From assembly GCF_004369205.1 (NCBI RefSeq), contig NZ_QFGA01000001.1, positions 992,001 to 1,056,000 of the forward strand: a DNA stretch of 64,000 nucleotides, written 5' to 3'. Numbering within the stretch: position 1 is the first letter of the stretch; every line of letters begins with the position of its first letter. The position numbers were made by a program, and so were the translations under genes. Shown here piece after piece: positions 43,991 through 54,498 of this stretch. This DNA is from Pelotomaculum schinkii (GTDB lineage: Bacteria > Bacillota > Desulfotomaculia > Desulfotomaculales > Pelotomaculaceae). Below the pieces are notes generated by a model. That model had not been told where the DNA came from. It did not search any database and saw nothing but the letters and a program-made list of their open reading frames with translations.

Positions 43991-45475
43991 TCAGGCCAGG
44001 CTGGTCGTGCCCATCAGGAAGCGGTCGCATTCCCTGGCGGCCCCGCGCCCTTCGTTTATGCTCCAGGCCACCAGGCTCTGACCACGGCGCATGTCACCGG
44101 CGGCGAAGACTCCTTCCACGTTGGTGGTGAATTTGCCGTATTCGGCACTGGCGTTGGAGCGCCCGTCACGCTCCACGCCAAGCTGGCTTAAAAGACTGTC
44201 TTCCGGACCGGTAAAGCCCATGGCCAACAGCACCAGTTGAGCCGGCCATACCTTTTCGGTGCCTGGAATATCACGAGGAATGATGCGGCCAAGGTCATCT
44301 TTAACCCACTCCACTTCGACAGTGTGCAATTCTTTGACCTGACCGTTTTCATCCCCGACAAATTTTTTGGAGGTAATGCAGTAATGCCGGGGATCCTCCC
44401 CATACAGGCCCACTGCCTCTTCCTGACCGTAGTCCACCTTGTAAACTCTGGGGAATTCAGGCCAGGGGTTATTGTGGGCACGTTCCACAGACAACATAGG
44501 CATGATTTCTAACTGGTTAATACTGCGGCACTTATGGCGTATAGCTGTGCCCACGCAGTCAGTGCCGGTATCACCACCGCCGATAACAATCACGTCCTTA
44601 CCTGCCGCAGATATAAAGTTGCCATCGGTGTGGTTGGAGTCCAGTAAACTTTTGGTATTGGCTTTAAGAAACTCCACCGCAAAGTGTATACCCTTCAGGT
44701 TTCTCCCTTCCAATGGTAAATCCCGTGGTTTGCTGGCGCCTCCGCACAGGACAACCGCATCGAAGTCTTTTTTTAGCTTTGAAACAGGGTAGTCCTTGCC
44801 AACTTCCGTGCCGGTTATAAACATTACGCCCTCTTCGGCCATCAGGTCAACCCGCCGCTGTACCACCCTCTTATGCAGTTTCATATTGGGGATGCCGTAC
44901 ATCAGGAGTCCGCCCGCGCGGTCGGCGCGCTCAAAAACTGTTACCCAGTGGCCGGCTTTATTGAGCTGGTCCGCACAGGCCAGGCCTGAGGGGCCGGAAC
45001 CAATCACGGCGACTTTTTTGCCGGTTCGCCTGGCGGGCGGTTTGGGTACAATCCAGCCTTCTTCGAAAGCCTTGTCGATAATGGCGCATTCGATTGTTTT
45101 TGATGCCACGGGTTTAACGGCCAGTCCGGCGGCGCAGGCTCCCTCGCAGGGGGCAGGGCAGACCCGCCCGGTGAACTCAGGGAAATTATTGGTCTTTAAA
45201 AGTCGTTTCAGCGCTTCCTGCCACAACCCACGGTAGACCAGGTCGTTCCATTCCGGATTGAGGTTGTGGTTGGGACACCCGGAAACCATCCCGTTGATCA
45301 TGATCCCGCTGTGACAAAACGGTGTGCCGCAGTTCATACAGCGCGCACCCTGTTCCTGAAGGGTTTCTTCAGAGATTTTATAATGGAACTCGTTCCAGTC
45401 GTTGACGCGTTCCAAGGGAGCGCGGTCCTCCGGAAGTATCCGGTCATATTCTAAAAATCCGTTCAATTTACCCAT
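43991..45475 (-). CDS. gltD: Glutamate synthase small subunit
   Basis: A 494-residue flavoprotein passing electrons from NADPH to the large subunit. The N-terminal ferredoxin-like domain has Cys in [12 protein letters not shown] and [12 protein letters not shown]; the FAD site is [15 protein letters not shown] and the NADPH site [18 protein letters not shown] at 45475 follows GGGGG. It lies 28 bases after gltB and is co-transcribed with it under the ANTAR-type leader upstream of gltB. Confidence 0.95.
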   Translation of the reverse strand: MGKLNGFLEYDRILPEDRAPLERVNDWNEFHYKISEETLQEQGARCMNCGTPFCHSGIMINGMVSGCPNHNLNPEWNDLVYRGLWQEALKRLLKTNNFPEFTGRVCPAPCEGACAAGLAVKPVASKTIECAIIDKAFEEGWIVPKPPARRTGKKVAVIGSGPSGLACADQLNKAGHWVTVFERADRAGGLLMYGIPNMKLHKRVVQRRVDLMAEEGVMFITGTEVGKDYPVSKLKKDFDAVVLCGGASKPRDLPLEGRNLKGIHFAVEFLKANTKSLLDSNHTDGNFISAAGKDVIVIGGGDTGTDCVGTAIRHKCRSINQLEIMPMLSVERAHNNPWPEFPRVYKVDYGQEEAVGLYGEDPRHYCITSKKFVGDENGQVKELHTVEVEWVKDDLGRIIPRDIPGTEKVWPAQLVLLAMGFTGPEDSLLSQLGVERDGRSNASAEYGKFTTNVEGVFAAGDMRRGQSLVAWSINEGRGAARECDRFLMGTTSLA

Positions 45476-45503
45476 GGCGTTTCCCCCTAACCCTGTATCG
45501 TTG

Positions 45504-48500
45504 CTAATTACCGCTGACTCTGGACTCGTCTTTGGCGTTTTCTTCAAAGGCAACCATAATCGCTTCTTCTCCACTTAAGCCCTTCTGATAAGCGCGCTTG
45601 ATGGCCCCAAGCATACGCCTGTAATCTAAGGGGATCACCTTGACAAATTTTGGGGCCATCTTCTGCCAGTTGTCAAGGACCGAGTCGGCTTTTTGGCTCC
45701 CGGTATATTTCCAGTGCCGATGAATCATATTCCATACTTCCTCGATCTCGCCGGCATCATCAAGCTTTTCTAAATCAACCATCCCCAAGTTGCAGCGTCC
45801 GGGGAACGTACCATCCTCATCCAGAACATAGGCAATCCCGCCGGACATGCCGGCGGCGAAGTTACGGCCGGTAGTACCCAGCACAACCACACGGCCGCCG
45901 GTCATGTATTCGCAGCCGTGATCGCCGACCCCTTCCACCACCGCGTTGGCGCCGCTGTTACGGACACAGAAGCGTTCTCCTGCCACACCGCGAATGTAAG
46001 CCTCACCGGAAGTGGCGCCATATAAAGCCACGTTGCCGGTAATAATATTTTCCTCAGGCACAAACGTCGCGCTTGCCGGCGGAAAGACAATCAGCTTGCC
46101 GCCGGAAAGGCCTTTACCAAAATAGTCGTTGGTGTCACCCTCTACGGTCATAGTGATCCCCCGGGGGATAAAAGCGCCAAAGCTCTGACCGGCCGAACCC
46201 TCAAAAGATAACCGGATTGTGTCTTCCGGTAGCCCTTCACCGCCGTAACGTTTGGTGACCTCATGACCCAGGATGGTGCCGACCACTCGATTGGTATTTT
46301 TGATCGGGAATTTGGCTTCCACCGGCTTACCAAGTTTTAAAGCATCCCGGCACAGTTCCAGGAGAAACTGTCTGTCCAGGGATTTTTCCAGCGCGTGATA
46401 CTGCTCGGTACGGCAGTACCTGCCGACACTATCGGGAACATCGGGCTGGTAAAGCAGGCTTGACAGATCCAACCCTTTAGCCTTCCAGTGCTCGATGCCT
46501 GCTCTCTGCTCCAGTACGTCGGTACGTCCGATCATTTCGTTGACGGTGCGGAAACCCAACTGGGCCATTATTTCCCGCAGCTCCTGGGCAATAAAATGCA
46601 TATAGTTTATCAAATGCTCCGGCTTACCCTTAAAATTCTTGCGCAGTTCCGGGTTCTGGGTACAAACCCCGACCGGGCAGGTATCCAGGGAACACACGCG
46701 CATCATCACACAACCCAACACGACCAGAGCTGCTGTTCCAAAACCGTATTCTTCCGCGCCCAAAAGCGCGGCCATAGCCACGTCCCGACCGGTCATCAAC
46801 TTGCTGTCCGTCTCTATTACAATCCTGTCGCGCAGGTTGTTCATCACCAGGGTCTGGTGGGTTTCCGCTACACCCAGCTCCCAGGGAAGACCGGCATGGT
46901 TGGTGCTGGTGCGGGGTGACGCTCCCGTACCACCGTCATAGCCGCTTATTAAAACGACGTCGGCTCTTCCCTTGGCTACTCCGGCGGCGATAGTACCGAC
47001 ACCGACCTCAGAAACGAGCTTGACGTTAATCCTGGCGCCGGGATTAGAATTTTTCAGGTCGTGGATTAATTCGGCCAGGTCCTCAATAGAATATATATCG
47101 TGGTGCGGCGGGGGCGAAATTAACCCTACCCCGGCCGTAGTGCCTCTGACTTTGGCTACCCAGGGATAAACTTTTTGTCCCGGCAGTTGGCCGCCATCGC
47201 CGGGCTTGGCTCCCTGCGCCATCTTGATCTGGATTTCGTTGGCGCTGGTCAAGTACTCGCTGGTCACGCCAAACCTGCCGGAAGCCACCTGCTTGATTGC
47301 GCTGCAGGCGGAATCTCCATTGGGCAGGGGCTTATAACGAGCCGGGTCTTCCCCGCCCTCACCGGTATTGCTTTTACCGCCGATGCGGTTCATAGCGATA
47401 GCCAGGGTTTCACTGGCTTCCTTGCTGAGGGCGCCAAAGGACATAGCTCCGGTTTTGAAGCGCCGGACAATTGTTTCTACCGGTTCGACCTCATCAATCG
47501 GTACCGGTATCCGGTCTGTTTTAAATTCCAGGTATCTTCTCAAATTGGTGTTCAGAAAGTTGACCTGGCCTGAGTACTTTTTAAACAGAGCATAGTCACC
47601 TCTGCGGCAGGCCTGCTGCAGGGCTGTAATGGTCTGCGGGTTAAACAGGTGCTCCTCCCCGTCATGACGCCACTGATAATTGGAACCGGAATCGAGAGTA
47701 GGATCGATATTGTTTGCAAAGGCCCTCTGGTGGCGCAGTTCAGCCTCCCGGGCAATCTCAGCCGTACCAACCCCTCCTACCCTTGATGCAGTCCAGGTAA
47801 AATACTTGTCAATAACTGACTGATGAATGCCGACCGCCTCAAAGACCTGGGCGCCGCAGTAGCTTTGAATAGTGGATATACCCATCTTGGATGCTACTTT
47901 GACTACGCCTTTGACGGCAGCTTTGATGTAATTTTTGATGGCTTCCCGGGCGGTAAGCCCCTCTAGCAACCCCTGCTCGGTCATGTTTTCCAGGGTTTCA
48001 AAAGCCAGGTAGGGATTGACGGCGCTGGCGCCAAAGCCTAACAAAACTGCGAGGTGGTGAACTTCACGCGGTTCACCGGATTCCAAAAGAAGGCTGACCC
48101 TGGTACGGGTTTTTTCCCGGATCAGGTGATGGTGCAGGCCCGACACCGCCAGCAGGGCCGGTATGGGAACGTGCTGCGCATCTACGCCGCGGTCAGATAA
48201 AACAAGTAAGTTGGCGCCGTCTTCAATAGCCCGGTCGGCTGCCGAACACAGCTCCTCCATGGCCTTTTCCAAATTGCGGCCCTCTTCTCCCACTTTGAAC
48301 AGGATCGGCAGAGTTACCGTTTTAAAGCCGTCGAGCTTGAGATGCCGGATTTTTGCCAGTTCACCGTTGGTCAGGATGGGTTTCTTTAACCTGATTTTAT
48401 GACAGTTATCCGGTTCAGGTTTGACCAGGTTCTTTTCTGAACCTATGGTGGTTTCAACCGCGAAAATAATTTCTTCACGGATAGAGTCGATGGGCGGGTT

Positions 48501-50093
48501 GGTCACCTGGGCGAAGAGCTGTTTAAAATAATGGTATAAAAGCTGGGGTTTTTCCGACAGCACCGCCAGCGAAGCGTCGTTACCCATGGAGCCTACCGGT
48601 TCTACCTCATCCCTGGCCATACGCTCCAAAATTTTAACCAGATCCTCAAAGGTATAACCAAAAGCCTGCTGCCTCAGCAGTAATGTTTCGGGCTCAGATT
48701 CAGGGACTGCTGCCTCCGGCAGGTCCTCCAGGCCGACTAAGTATTGGTCCAGCCACTGGCGGTAAGGATGCTCCGTCACCATGCGCTGCTTCAGTTCGTT
48801 GTCGCTGATAATGCGTCCTTCACCGGTATCCACCAGCAGCATACGGCCGGGGCGAAGACGCTCCTTGAGCACCACGTCTTCAGACGGGATATCCAGCACC
48901 CCGACTTCCGAGGACAGTACAATCAAGTCGTCCTTGGTGACATAGTAGCGGGACGGTCTCAGTCCGTTACGGTCAAGGACCGCGCCAATAATAGTACCGT
49001 CTGTGAAGCCGATGGAAGCCGGACCGTCCCATGGCTCCATCATACAGCTGTGGTATTCATAGAAAGCCTTTTTCTCATCACTCATGCTTTCATGATTGCT
49101 CCATGGCTCCGGGATCATCATCATGACGGCATGGGGCAGTGTCCGCCCGGAAAGAGACAGAAATTCCAGGCAGTTGTCAAACATGGCCGAGTCACTGCCG
49201 TCGGTATCAATAACCGGAAAAATCTTGGCCATATCCTCGCCGAAAAGCTCCGACTCGCACATGGACTGACGGGTGTGCATCCAGTTGATGTTGCCGCGCA
49301 GGGTGTTGATCTCTCCGTTGTGGATGATATAGCGATAAGGGTGGGCCCGTTCCCAGCTCGGGAAGGTATTCGTGCTGAACCGGGAGTGGATCAGAGCCAG
49401 GGCAGTTTCCATGGATGGATCATTGAGGTCAAGGTAATACCCGGTAACCTGATCCGGAACAAGCATACCTTTGTAGACAATCGTCCTGCAAGAGAAGCTG
49501 GCGAAGTAGAAGGTATCCCCTTCCTCCAGGCAGTTTAAACGCACCTCTTTTTCGGCCCTTTTGCGAATCACATACAGCTTGCGTTCAAAGGCCAGCTGAT
49601 CATTTATTTCCGGGTTCCCGGCAACTATCGCCTGGCAAATGTATGGTTGGGCCAGCCGCGCCGTCTTACCAAGCGCAGAGTCGTCGGTTGGAACATGCCG
49701 CCAACCTAAAAGCGTCTGCCCCTCTTGACGAATTATATTTTCAAGAAACTGCTGGCTTTTTTCCCTTTTACCCTGGTCGTGGGACAGGAAAAGCATGCCG
49801 ATACCATAACTGCCCGCAGGGGGCAGGCTGATTCCCTGCTTGGCGCATTCCTTTTCGAAGAAGCCATGCGGGATTTGCATCAGGATACCGGCGCCGTCGC
49901 CGGAGTTGAGCTCAGCGCCCCTGGCCCCCCGGTGGTCCAGGTTGATCAGGACTTGTATCGCCATTTTGATAATTTTGTGTGACTTTCTTCCTTTGATATC
50001 GGCGACAAACCCCATACCACATGCGTCATGCTCAAATTGCGGGTCGTAAAGACCCTGTTTCGGGGGTAGTCCATGGCTTCCATTTTGTTGCAA
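45504..50093 (-). CDS. gltB: Glutamate synthase large subunit
   Basis: A 1529-residue enzyme turning glutamine and 2-oxoglutarate into two glutamates. An N-terminal class II amidotransferase domain has the processed Cys in [10 protein letters not shown]; the FMN/synthase domain holds EGGEDPARY and [15 protein letters not shown]; the 3Fe-4S cluster Cys are in [17 protein letters not shown]; the C-terminal GXGXG beta-helix domain has [20 protein letters not shown] at 50093, seven bases after GGAGGGG, is preferred over ATG at 50120, which would bury the ribosome site. Confidence 0.95.
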   Translation of the reverse strand: MQQNGSHGLPPKQGLYDPQFEHDACGMGFVADIKGRKSHKIIKMAIQVLINLDHRGARGAELNSGDGAGILMQIPHGFFEKECAKQGISLPPAGSYGIGMLFLSHDQGKREKSQQFLENIIRQEGQTLLGWRHVPTDDSALGKTARLAQPYICQAIVAGNPEINDQLAFERKLYVIRKRAEKEVRLNCLEEGDTFYFASFSCRTIVYKGMLVPDQVTGYYLDLNDPSMETALALIHSRFSTNTFPSWERAHPYRYIIHNGEINTLRGNINWMHTRQSMCESELFGEDMAKIFPVIDTDGSDSAMFDNCLEFLSLSGRTLPHAVMMMIPEPWSNHESMSDEKKAFYEYHSCMMEPWDGPASIGFTDGTIIGAVLDRNGLRPSRYYVTKDDLIVLSSEVGVLDIPSEDVVLKERLRPGRMLLVDTGEGRIISDNELKQRMVTEHPYRQWLDQYLVGLEDLPEAAVPESEPETLLLRQQAFGYTFEDLVKILERMARDEVEPVGSMGNDASLAVLSEKPQLLYHYFKQLFAQVTNPPIDSIREEIIFAVETTIGSEKNLVKPEPDNCHKIRLKKPILTNGELAKIRHLKLDGFKTVTLPILFKVGEEGRNLEKAMEELCSAADRAIEDGANLLVLSDRGVDAQHVPIPALLAVSGLHHHLIREKTRTRVSLLLESGEPREVHHLAVLLGFGASAVNPYLAFETLENMTEQGLLEGLTAREAIKNYIKAAVKGVVKVASKMGISTIQSYCGAQVFEAVGIHQSVIDKYFTWTASRVGGVGTAEIAREAELRHQRAFANNIDPTLDSGSNYQWRHDGEEHLFNPQTITALQQACRRGDYALFKKYSGQVNFLNTNLRRYLEFKTDRIPVPIDEVEPVETIVRRFKTGAMSFGALSKEASETLAIAMNRIGGKSNTGEGGEDPARYKPLPNGDSACSAIKQVASGRFGVTSEYLTSANEIQIKMAQGAKPGDGGQLPGQKVYPWVAKVRGTTAGVGLISPPPHHDIYSIEDLAELIHDLKNSNPGARINVKLVSEVGVGTIAAGVAKGRADVVLISGYDGGTGASPRTSTNHAGLPWELGVAETHQTLVMNNLRDRIVIETDSKLMTGRDVAMAALLGAEEYGFGTAALVVLGCVMMRVCSLDTCPVGVCTQNPELRKNFKGKPEHLINYMHFIAQELREIMAQLGFRTVNEMIGRTDVLEQRAGIEHWKAKGLDLSSLLYQPDVPDSVGRYCRTEQYHALEKSLDRQFLLELCRDALKLGKPVEAKFPIKNTNRVVGTILGHEVTKRYGGEGLPEDTIRLSFEGSAGQSFGAFIPRGITMTVEGDTNDYFGKGLSGGKLIVFPPASATFVPEENIITGNVALYGATSGEAYIRGVAGERFCVRNSGANAVVEGVGDHGCEYMTGGRVVVLGTTGRNFAAGMSGGIAYVLDEDGTFPGRCNLGMVDLEKLDDAGEIEEVWNMIHRHWKYTGSQKADSVLDNWQKMAPKFVKVIPLDYRRMLGAIKRAYQKGLSGEEAIMVAFEENAKDESRVSGN

Positions 50094-50148
50094 AATTTTC
50101 CCCTCCTGTGTCGCTTGCATAAAACTATAAATTTAAGTATAAAAAGAA

Positions 50149-50233
50149 AAAAGCCTAACTACAGGCGTGTCAAAACACTGCGACTGTAGTATAGGCTTCA
50201 TTGCCAAACCTTATATGGATACAACGCTGTACC
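50149..50233 (-). promoter_or_regulatory. ANTAR-type antitermination leader of gltB
   Basis: Read on the minus strand: hairpin P1 GGTAC-[AGCGTT]-GTATC (50218-50233), hairpin P2 GGC-[AATGAA]-GCC (50194-50205), then a terminator whose 5' half begins in P2 (GCCTATACTACAG with CTGTAGTTAGGC, TTTTTT, 50149-50198). Both hexaloops have A at 1 and G at 4, the ANTAR recognition rule. Binding by a phosphorylated ANTAR protein would block the terminator. Confidence 0.85.
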
Positions 50234-50266
50234 CGGGTATTAAATTGCTGTTTTCTGGGAGCATCA

Positions 50267-50296
50267 GTATATTAAAGTATATTAAAGTATATTAAA
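50267..50296. repeat. Three 10-bp tandem repeats
   Basis: GTATATTAAA occurs three times in a row. Read on the minus strand each copy has a TATAC(T) -10 like box, so they may form the gltB promoter; the 10-bp period equals one helical turn. Confidence 0.55.
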
Positions 50297-50298
50297 GT

Positions 50299-51630
50299 TT
50301 AAAATTTAGTCAGGTATTCCTCCAACTCCCAGGGGTGAACCTGAATCCGGTAGCGGTCCCATTCAATCCGCTTGGCTTCCATATACCGGTTAAACACGTG
50401 TTCCCCTAGAGCTTCACGGATAACTGTATCTTTTTCCAGCTCCTGCAGGGCCTGATAAAGATTTTCCGGCAGGCTGCCGATACCAAGCGCTGCTCTTTCA
50501 CCCGGGGTCATTTCATAAATATTCCGGTTACAGGGAGCGGGTGGCGTAATCTTATTTTTGATACCGTCCAAACCTGCTTTAAGGCTTACCGCCAGAGCCA
50601 GGTAAGGGTTGCAGGCAGGATCGGGGCTGCGCAACTCAAGCCGGGTCGACGAACCGCGCTTGGCGGGAATCCGGATCAGCGGGCTCCGGTTTTGCGCGGA
50701 CCAGGCGACATACACGGGGGCCTCATAGCCTGAAACAAGCCGTTTATAAGAATTCACACTCTGGTTGGCAACAGCCGTAATGGCGCCGGCATGTTTGAGC
50801 ACGCCTCCAACATAGTAGAGACACACCTCGCTTAAACCATCACTGGATGAAGGGTCATAAAAGGCATTTTCCCCGTTACGGGTGAGTGATTGGTTCATAT
50901 GCATCCCGGAACCGGCAATGCCAAAAACAGGTTTGGGCATAAAGCTGGCGTGCAGGCCATGCCGCTGTGCCGTGGTTCGCACTATAAACTTAAAGGTTAC
51001 AATCTTGTCTGCCGTACTTAAAGCATCCGAATATTTAAAGTCAATTTCGTGCTGCCCCGGAGCCACCTCGTGATGTGAAGCCTCTATTTCAAAGCCCATA
51101 TCCTCCATAATTAAAACCATATCACGCCGGGCGTTCTCCCCTAAATCTACTGGAGCGAGATCAAAATACCCCGCCTTGTCCTGGGTAACGGTAGTGGGGC
51201 GACCTTCATTATCCAGGTGGAAAAGGAAAAACTCCAGTTCGGGTCCCGCATTCATGCTATAACCCATTTCTTCGGCTTCCTTAATCGCCCTGCGTAAAAC
51301 GTTGCGCGGGTCACCCAGGAAGGGAGTGCCATCCGAATTGTAAATATCGCATATCAGCCTGGCAACGGCTCCGTCCATGGGCCGCCAGGGAAACACCGCA
51401 AACGTTGAAGGATCCGGCCTCAGGTACATATCCGATTCTTCGATCCGTACAAAGCCCTCGATAGATGAACCATCAAACATCAACTCTCCAGCCAGGGCTT
51501 TCTCCAGCTGTTCCACAGTAATGGCGACATTTTTCAAAACTCCAAAAATGTCCGTGAACTGCAGTCGTACAAACTTAACCCCTAATTCCTTGGCAAGTTT
51601 ACGTACATCTTCGTTAGTAAGCTTAGCCAA
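50299..51630 (-). CDS. glnA: Glutamine synthetase type I (paralogue 1)
   Basis: A 443-residue GSI making glutamine from glutamate, ammonia and ATP. All active-site segments are normal: [69 protein letters not shown]. The short type (no adenylylation site) is the GSI-alpha form of Firmicutes. TTG at 51630 follows AAGGGTG. An ANTAR leader sits just upstream, and gltB follows downstream, so it probably works with GOGAT. Confidence 0.95.
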   Translation of the reverse strand: MAKLTNEDVRKLAKELGVKFVRLQFTDIFGVLKNVAITVEQLEKALAGELMFDGSSIEGFVRIEESDMYLRPDPSTFAVFPWRPMDGAVARLICDIYNSDGTPFLGDPRNVLRRAIKEAEEMGYSMNAGPELEFFLFHLDNEGRPTTVTQDKAGYFDLAPVDLGENARRDMVLIMEDMGFEIEASHHEVAPGQHEIDFKYSDALSTADKIVTFKFIVRTTAQRHGLHASFMPKPVFGIAGSGMHMNQSLTRNGENAFYDPSSSDGLSEVCLYYVGGVLKHAGAITAVANQSVNSYKRLVSGYEAPVYVAWSAQNRSPLIRIPAKRGSSTRLELRSPDPACNPYLALAVSLKAGLDGIKNKITPPAPCNRNIYEMTPGERAALGIGSLPENLYQALQELEKDTVIREALGEHVFNRYMEAKRIEWDRYRIQVHPWELEEYLTKF

Positions 51631-51676
51631 TTACTATCAGCACCCTTCTTAAACGATGTTGTCATGGGCGATAAGT

Positions 51677-51758
51677 AAAAAAAGCCGCATTAAAGGCATA
51701 ATTAATCATACCCATAAACCGGCCTCATTGCCCATAGTCGGAGTACCACGCTGTACCC
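51677..51758 (-). promoter_or_regulatory. ANTAR-type antitermination leader of glnA1
   Basis: Minus strand: P1 GGGTAC-[AGCGTG]-GTACTC (51741-51758), P2 GGC-[AATGAG]-GCC (51721-51732), then a terminator sharing the P2 3' arm (GCCG...CGGC, seven T residues, 51677-51723). P1 and P2 hexaloops keep A1 and G4. Confidence 0.85.
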
Positions 51759-52024
51759 GTTTCTTTTTTAATTAACCATTAGTATATCATAAAATTTAAA
51801 AATAACCATAGTTTTTTGACACTTTTGACGAAACAAATTCGCCCTGTTGCCGTTGTGCTTCCCTGCCCTTTCAAAAGATTCGAGAAGCCTCCGTTTAGAG
51901 ATCCGGATTGTACTCCACTATGCTGGAGGTGAGTTCCCGACTAACGTAAACTCGCCGGGCACTCATCCTAAGCCTAAAAAAGTCCCCTACCCGGTCAGAG
52001 CAGGGGACTTATAGTAAAATAATT

Positions 52025-53356
52025 CTAGAACTTTGTCAGGTACTCATCAACTTCCCACGTGTGAATCTGGACGCGGTAATTATCCCACTCAAGCGTTTTA
52101 GCTTCAACAAATTTCTCATAAACATGGTCGCCCAGGGCGCTCTTAATAACGTCATCCTTGGCCAGTTCCTGCAAGGCTTCCGCCAGACTGCCCGGCAGGC
52201 TGTCAATATTCAACTCTTTGCGCTCTGCCGCAGTCATATGATAAATATTCTGGTTGGTCGGCGGCGGCGCCTGAATTTTGTTCTTAATCCCGTCAAGGCC
52301 GGCTTTTAAAGCAGCGGCGATTGCCAGGTACGGGTTGCAGGCCGGATCCGGGTTCCTCAGCTCGATCCGGGTTGAACTGCCACGTTTGGCGGGGATACGG
52401 ATCAACGGACTTCTATTGCGTCCGGACCAGGCGACGTATACCGGCGCCTCATATCCTGGTACCAATCGCTTATATGAGTTAATCGTGGGGTTGGTTAAAG
52501 CCGCAATAGCACGGGCGTGTTTTACCAGACCGCCAATATAGTATTTTGCCGTTTCACTTAACTGATCAGGAGTTGAGGGGTCATAGAAGGCATTTTTCCC
52601 ATCCTTAAACAACGACTGGTTCATATGCATACCGGAGCCGTTGATCCCGAAAATAGGTTTTGGCATAAAGGTAGCGTGCAATCCATGGCGCTGGGCGGTA
52701 GTACGTACAACCATTTTGAAGGTCATGATCTTGTCGGCGACATCCAGAGCTTCAGAATACTTGAAGTCGATCTCGTGTTGGCCGGGCGCCACCTCGTGGT
52801 GGGAAGCCTCTATTTCAAAACCCATTTCTTCCAGGGTCAGCACCATGGCGCGGCGGGCATTTTCGCCCAGGTCTACCGGGGCAAGGTCAAAATAACCGGC
52901 GCTGTCATGAGTTTCCAGGGTGGGCCTGCCATCTTTATCCACGTTGAATAAAAAGAATTCCATTTCCGGACCGACCTGCATGGTGTAACCCATTTCCGCA
53001 GCTTCGGTCAGCACCTTTTTCAAGACATAGCGTGGATCTCCTTCAAATGGCGACCCATCAGGGTTGTACACATCACAGATTAACCGGGCTACGCCGCCCT
53101 CCCGTGGCCTCCAGGGAAACACCTCGAAACTCTTAATATCGGGACGCAGGTACATATCCGATTCTTCAATTCTGGCAAAACCATCAATTGAGGAACCGTC
53201 AAACATCAATTCATTATCAAGCGCCTTATCTAATTGTTCAACAGTAATGGCAACATTTTTCATCACGCCGAAAATGTCGGTGAACTGGAGACGGATAAAC
53301 TTAACCCCAAGGTTTCTGGCTTTTTCAATAAGCTGTGTTTTTTCAGAAGTTCCCAT
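52025..53356 (-). CDS. glnA: Glutamine synthetase type I (paralogue 2)
   Basis: A 443-residue GSI, close in sequence to paralogue 1 and with every catalytic segment intact ([56 protein letters not shown]). ATG at 53356 follows AAAGGTGG. Having two functional GSI copies in tandem, each with its own ANTAR leader, suggests separate tuning of supply. It lies downstream of the first ANTAR regulator gene. Confidence 0.95.
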   Translation of the reverse strand: MGTSEKTQLIEKARNLGVKFIRLQFTDIFGVMKNVAITVEQLDKALDNELMFDGSSIDGFARIEESDMYLRPDIKSFEVFPWRPREGGVARLICDVYNPDGSPFEGDPRYVLKKVLTEAAEMGYTMQVGPEMEFFLFNVDKDGRPTLETHDSAGYFDLAPVDLGENARRAMVLTLEEMGFEIEASHHEVAPGQHEIDFKYSEALDVADKIMTFKMVVRTTAQRHGLHATFMPKPIFGINGSGMHMNQSLFKDGKNAFYDPSTPDQLSETAKYYIGGLVKHARAIAALTNPTINSYKRLVPGYEAPVYVAWSGRNRSPLIRIPAKRGSSTRIELRNPDPACNPYLAIAAALKAGLDGIKNKIQAPPPTNQNIYHMTAAERKELNIDSLPGSLAEALQELAKDDVIKSALGDHVYEKFVEAKTLEWDNYRVQIHTWEVDEYLTKF

Positions 53357-53478
53357 GGTAAACCACCTTTCAAAAAAATATTATCTGATCACACCGCAAA
53401 CAATTAATACTCATATGCTAAGCTCAGTGGCAGAGTATCCGCTAAACCTGATTATCCAAATTCACCCCTCCCCAGGAC

Positions 53479-53563
53479 AAAAAGAAAACCCTTAAAAGCG
53501 GCATTAAAATGCAATGCCAACTTTTAAGGGCGCCCTTGCCCGTGTGATACAACAGTGTACCAC
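53479..53563 (-). promoter_or_regulatory. ANTAR-type antitermination leader of glnA2
   Basis: Minus strand: P1 GTGGTAC-[ACTGTT]-GTATCAC (53544-53563), P2 GGGC-[AAGGGC]-GCCC (53528-53541), then terminator CCCTTAAAAG/CTTTTAAGGG with TTTTCTTTTT (53479-53530). Both hexaloops have A1 and G4. Confidence 0.87.
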
Positions 53564-53668
53564 TTTTATGCTTTTGAGTTACAGCGTCTGTACTGTGTAT
53601 TATTATAACTACACCCGGCATACCCGCGGCCTATTCTGATATGGCACGCTGTTATGGTTGGCGCCGGT

Positions 53669-54244
53669 CTATAAGTTATGAGCGAGTATAATCGCTTCAG
53701 CCACAGCCCTCATAGAAATTCGCTTGTTCATGCTCTGTTTCTGGATACGTTTAAAAGCGTCGGTTTCAGTGATGCCCATGGTCTCCATTAAAATGCCTTT
53801 AGCCCTTTCAATTACCTTCCTGGTTTCCAGGGTTTCTTTCAATTCTTTGACCTCATTTTCCAGCCTGATGATTTCCTGATAGTTGGTCAAAGCCAGCTCA
53901 ACCGCCGGGATGAGGTTGGATTCAAGCTCCGGTTTCATGAGGAAAGCAAATACCTTAGCCGCCTTGGCTTTTTCTATAATATTTTGCTTTGTGGATGAAG
54001 ATACCATAATAACCGGCGCCAGCTTATCCTCGTTAATGATCTGGGCAACTTCATGCCCGTCCAGGCCAGGTAAAAAAGCTTCGATAATCACCAGGTCGGG
54101 TTGTCTGGATCTAACCATCTTCAAGCCGGATTGGCCATCCTCGGCCTCCCCGATTACCCAATAACCCATTTTTGCCAGAATACCCTTGATGTTTTTTCTC
54201 CAGGTGGCATCGTTTTCAATTACGATAACTCTTTGTTCACCCAC
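53669..54244 (-). CDS. ANTAR-domain response regulator 1 (Asp-to-Glu receiver)
   Basis: A 191-residue RNA-binding regulator. Receiver domain: VIVIENDATWRKN, then LVIIEAFLPG where the phospho-acceptor Asp is replaced by Glu, and the Lys in FLMKPELES. A coiled-coil linker (RLENEVKELKETLETRKV) leads to the ANTAR domain (RAKGILMETMGITETDAFK, MNKRISMRAVAEAII). The Glu mimics a phosphorylated Asp in other regulators, so it may be always active (inference). GTG at 54244 follows AGGAGG. It has its own ANTAR leader and so may regulate itself. Confidence 0.92.
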   Translation of the reverse strand: MGEQRVIVIENDATWRKNIKGILAKMGYWVIGEAEDGQSGLKMVRSRQPDLVIIEAFLPGLDGHEVAQIINEDKLAPVIMVSSSTKQNIIEKAKAAKVFAFLMKPELESNLIPAVELALTNYQEIIRLENEVKELKETLETRKVIERAKGILMETMGITETDAFKRIQKQSMNKRISMRAVAEAIILAHNL

Positions 54245-54322
54245 GGTATATGCCTCCTGTCTCAAGCACTCTGCCATACCATATATCATGTGGTCATACC
54301 TGTAAAATTAAACCGGGAAGAG

Positions 54323-54399
54323 AAAAAATGCCCTCTACAGGTAAATCAAGACCTGATAAGGGCATCATTGCCAGAATGTTATAGGCACTTCCTCGTACC
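54323..54399 (-). promoter_or_regulatory. ANTAR-type leader of regulator 1 (autoregulation)
   Basis: Minus strand: P1 GGTAC-[GAGGAA]-GTGCC (54384-54399), P2 GGC-[AATGAT]-GCC (54361-54372), terminator ATGCCCT/AGGGCAT with TTTTTT (54323-54365). P2 follows the A1/G4 rule; P1 has G at position 1 instead of A. Confidence 0.7.
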
Positions 54400-54422
54400 T
54401 AAAATATCAACATTACAGTGTC

Positions 54423-54451
54423 ATTATATCTGATCCCTTCCAGGAAGGCAA
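54423..54451 (-). promoter_or_regulatory. Sigma-70 promoter of regulator 1
   Basis: TTGCCT and TATAAT on the minus strand, separated by exactly 17 bases, end about 24 bases before the P1 hairpin, placing the leader at the start of the RNA. Confidence 0.7.
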
Positions 54452-54498
54452 CCTTGTTTTAAATAATTTGGTCTAAAATTTGTTCCACTTCTTTACGC

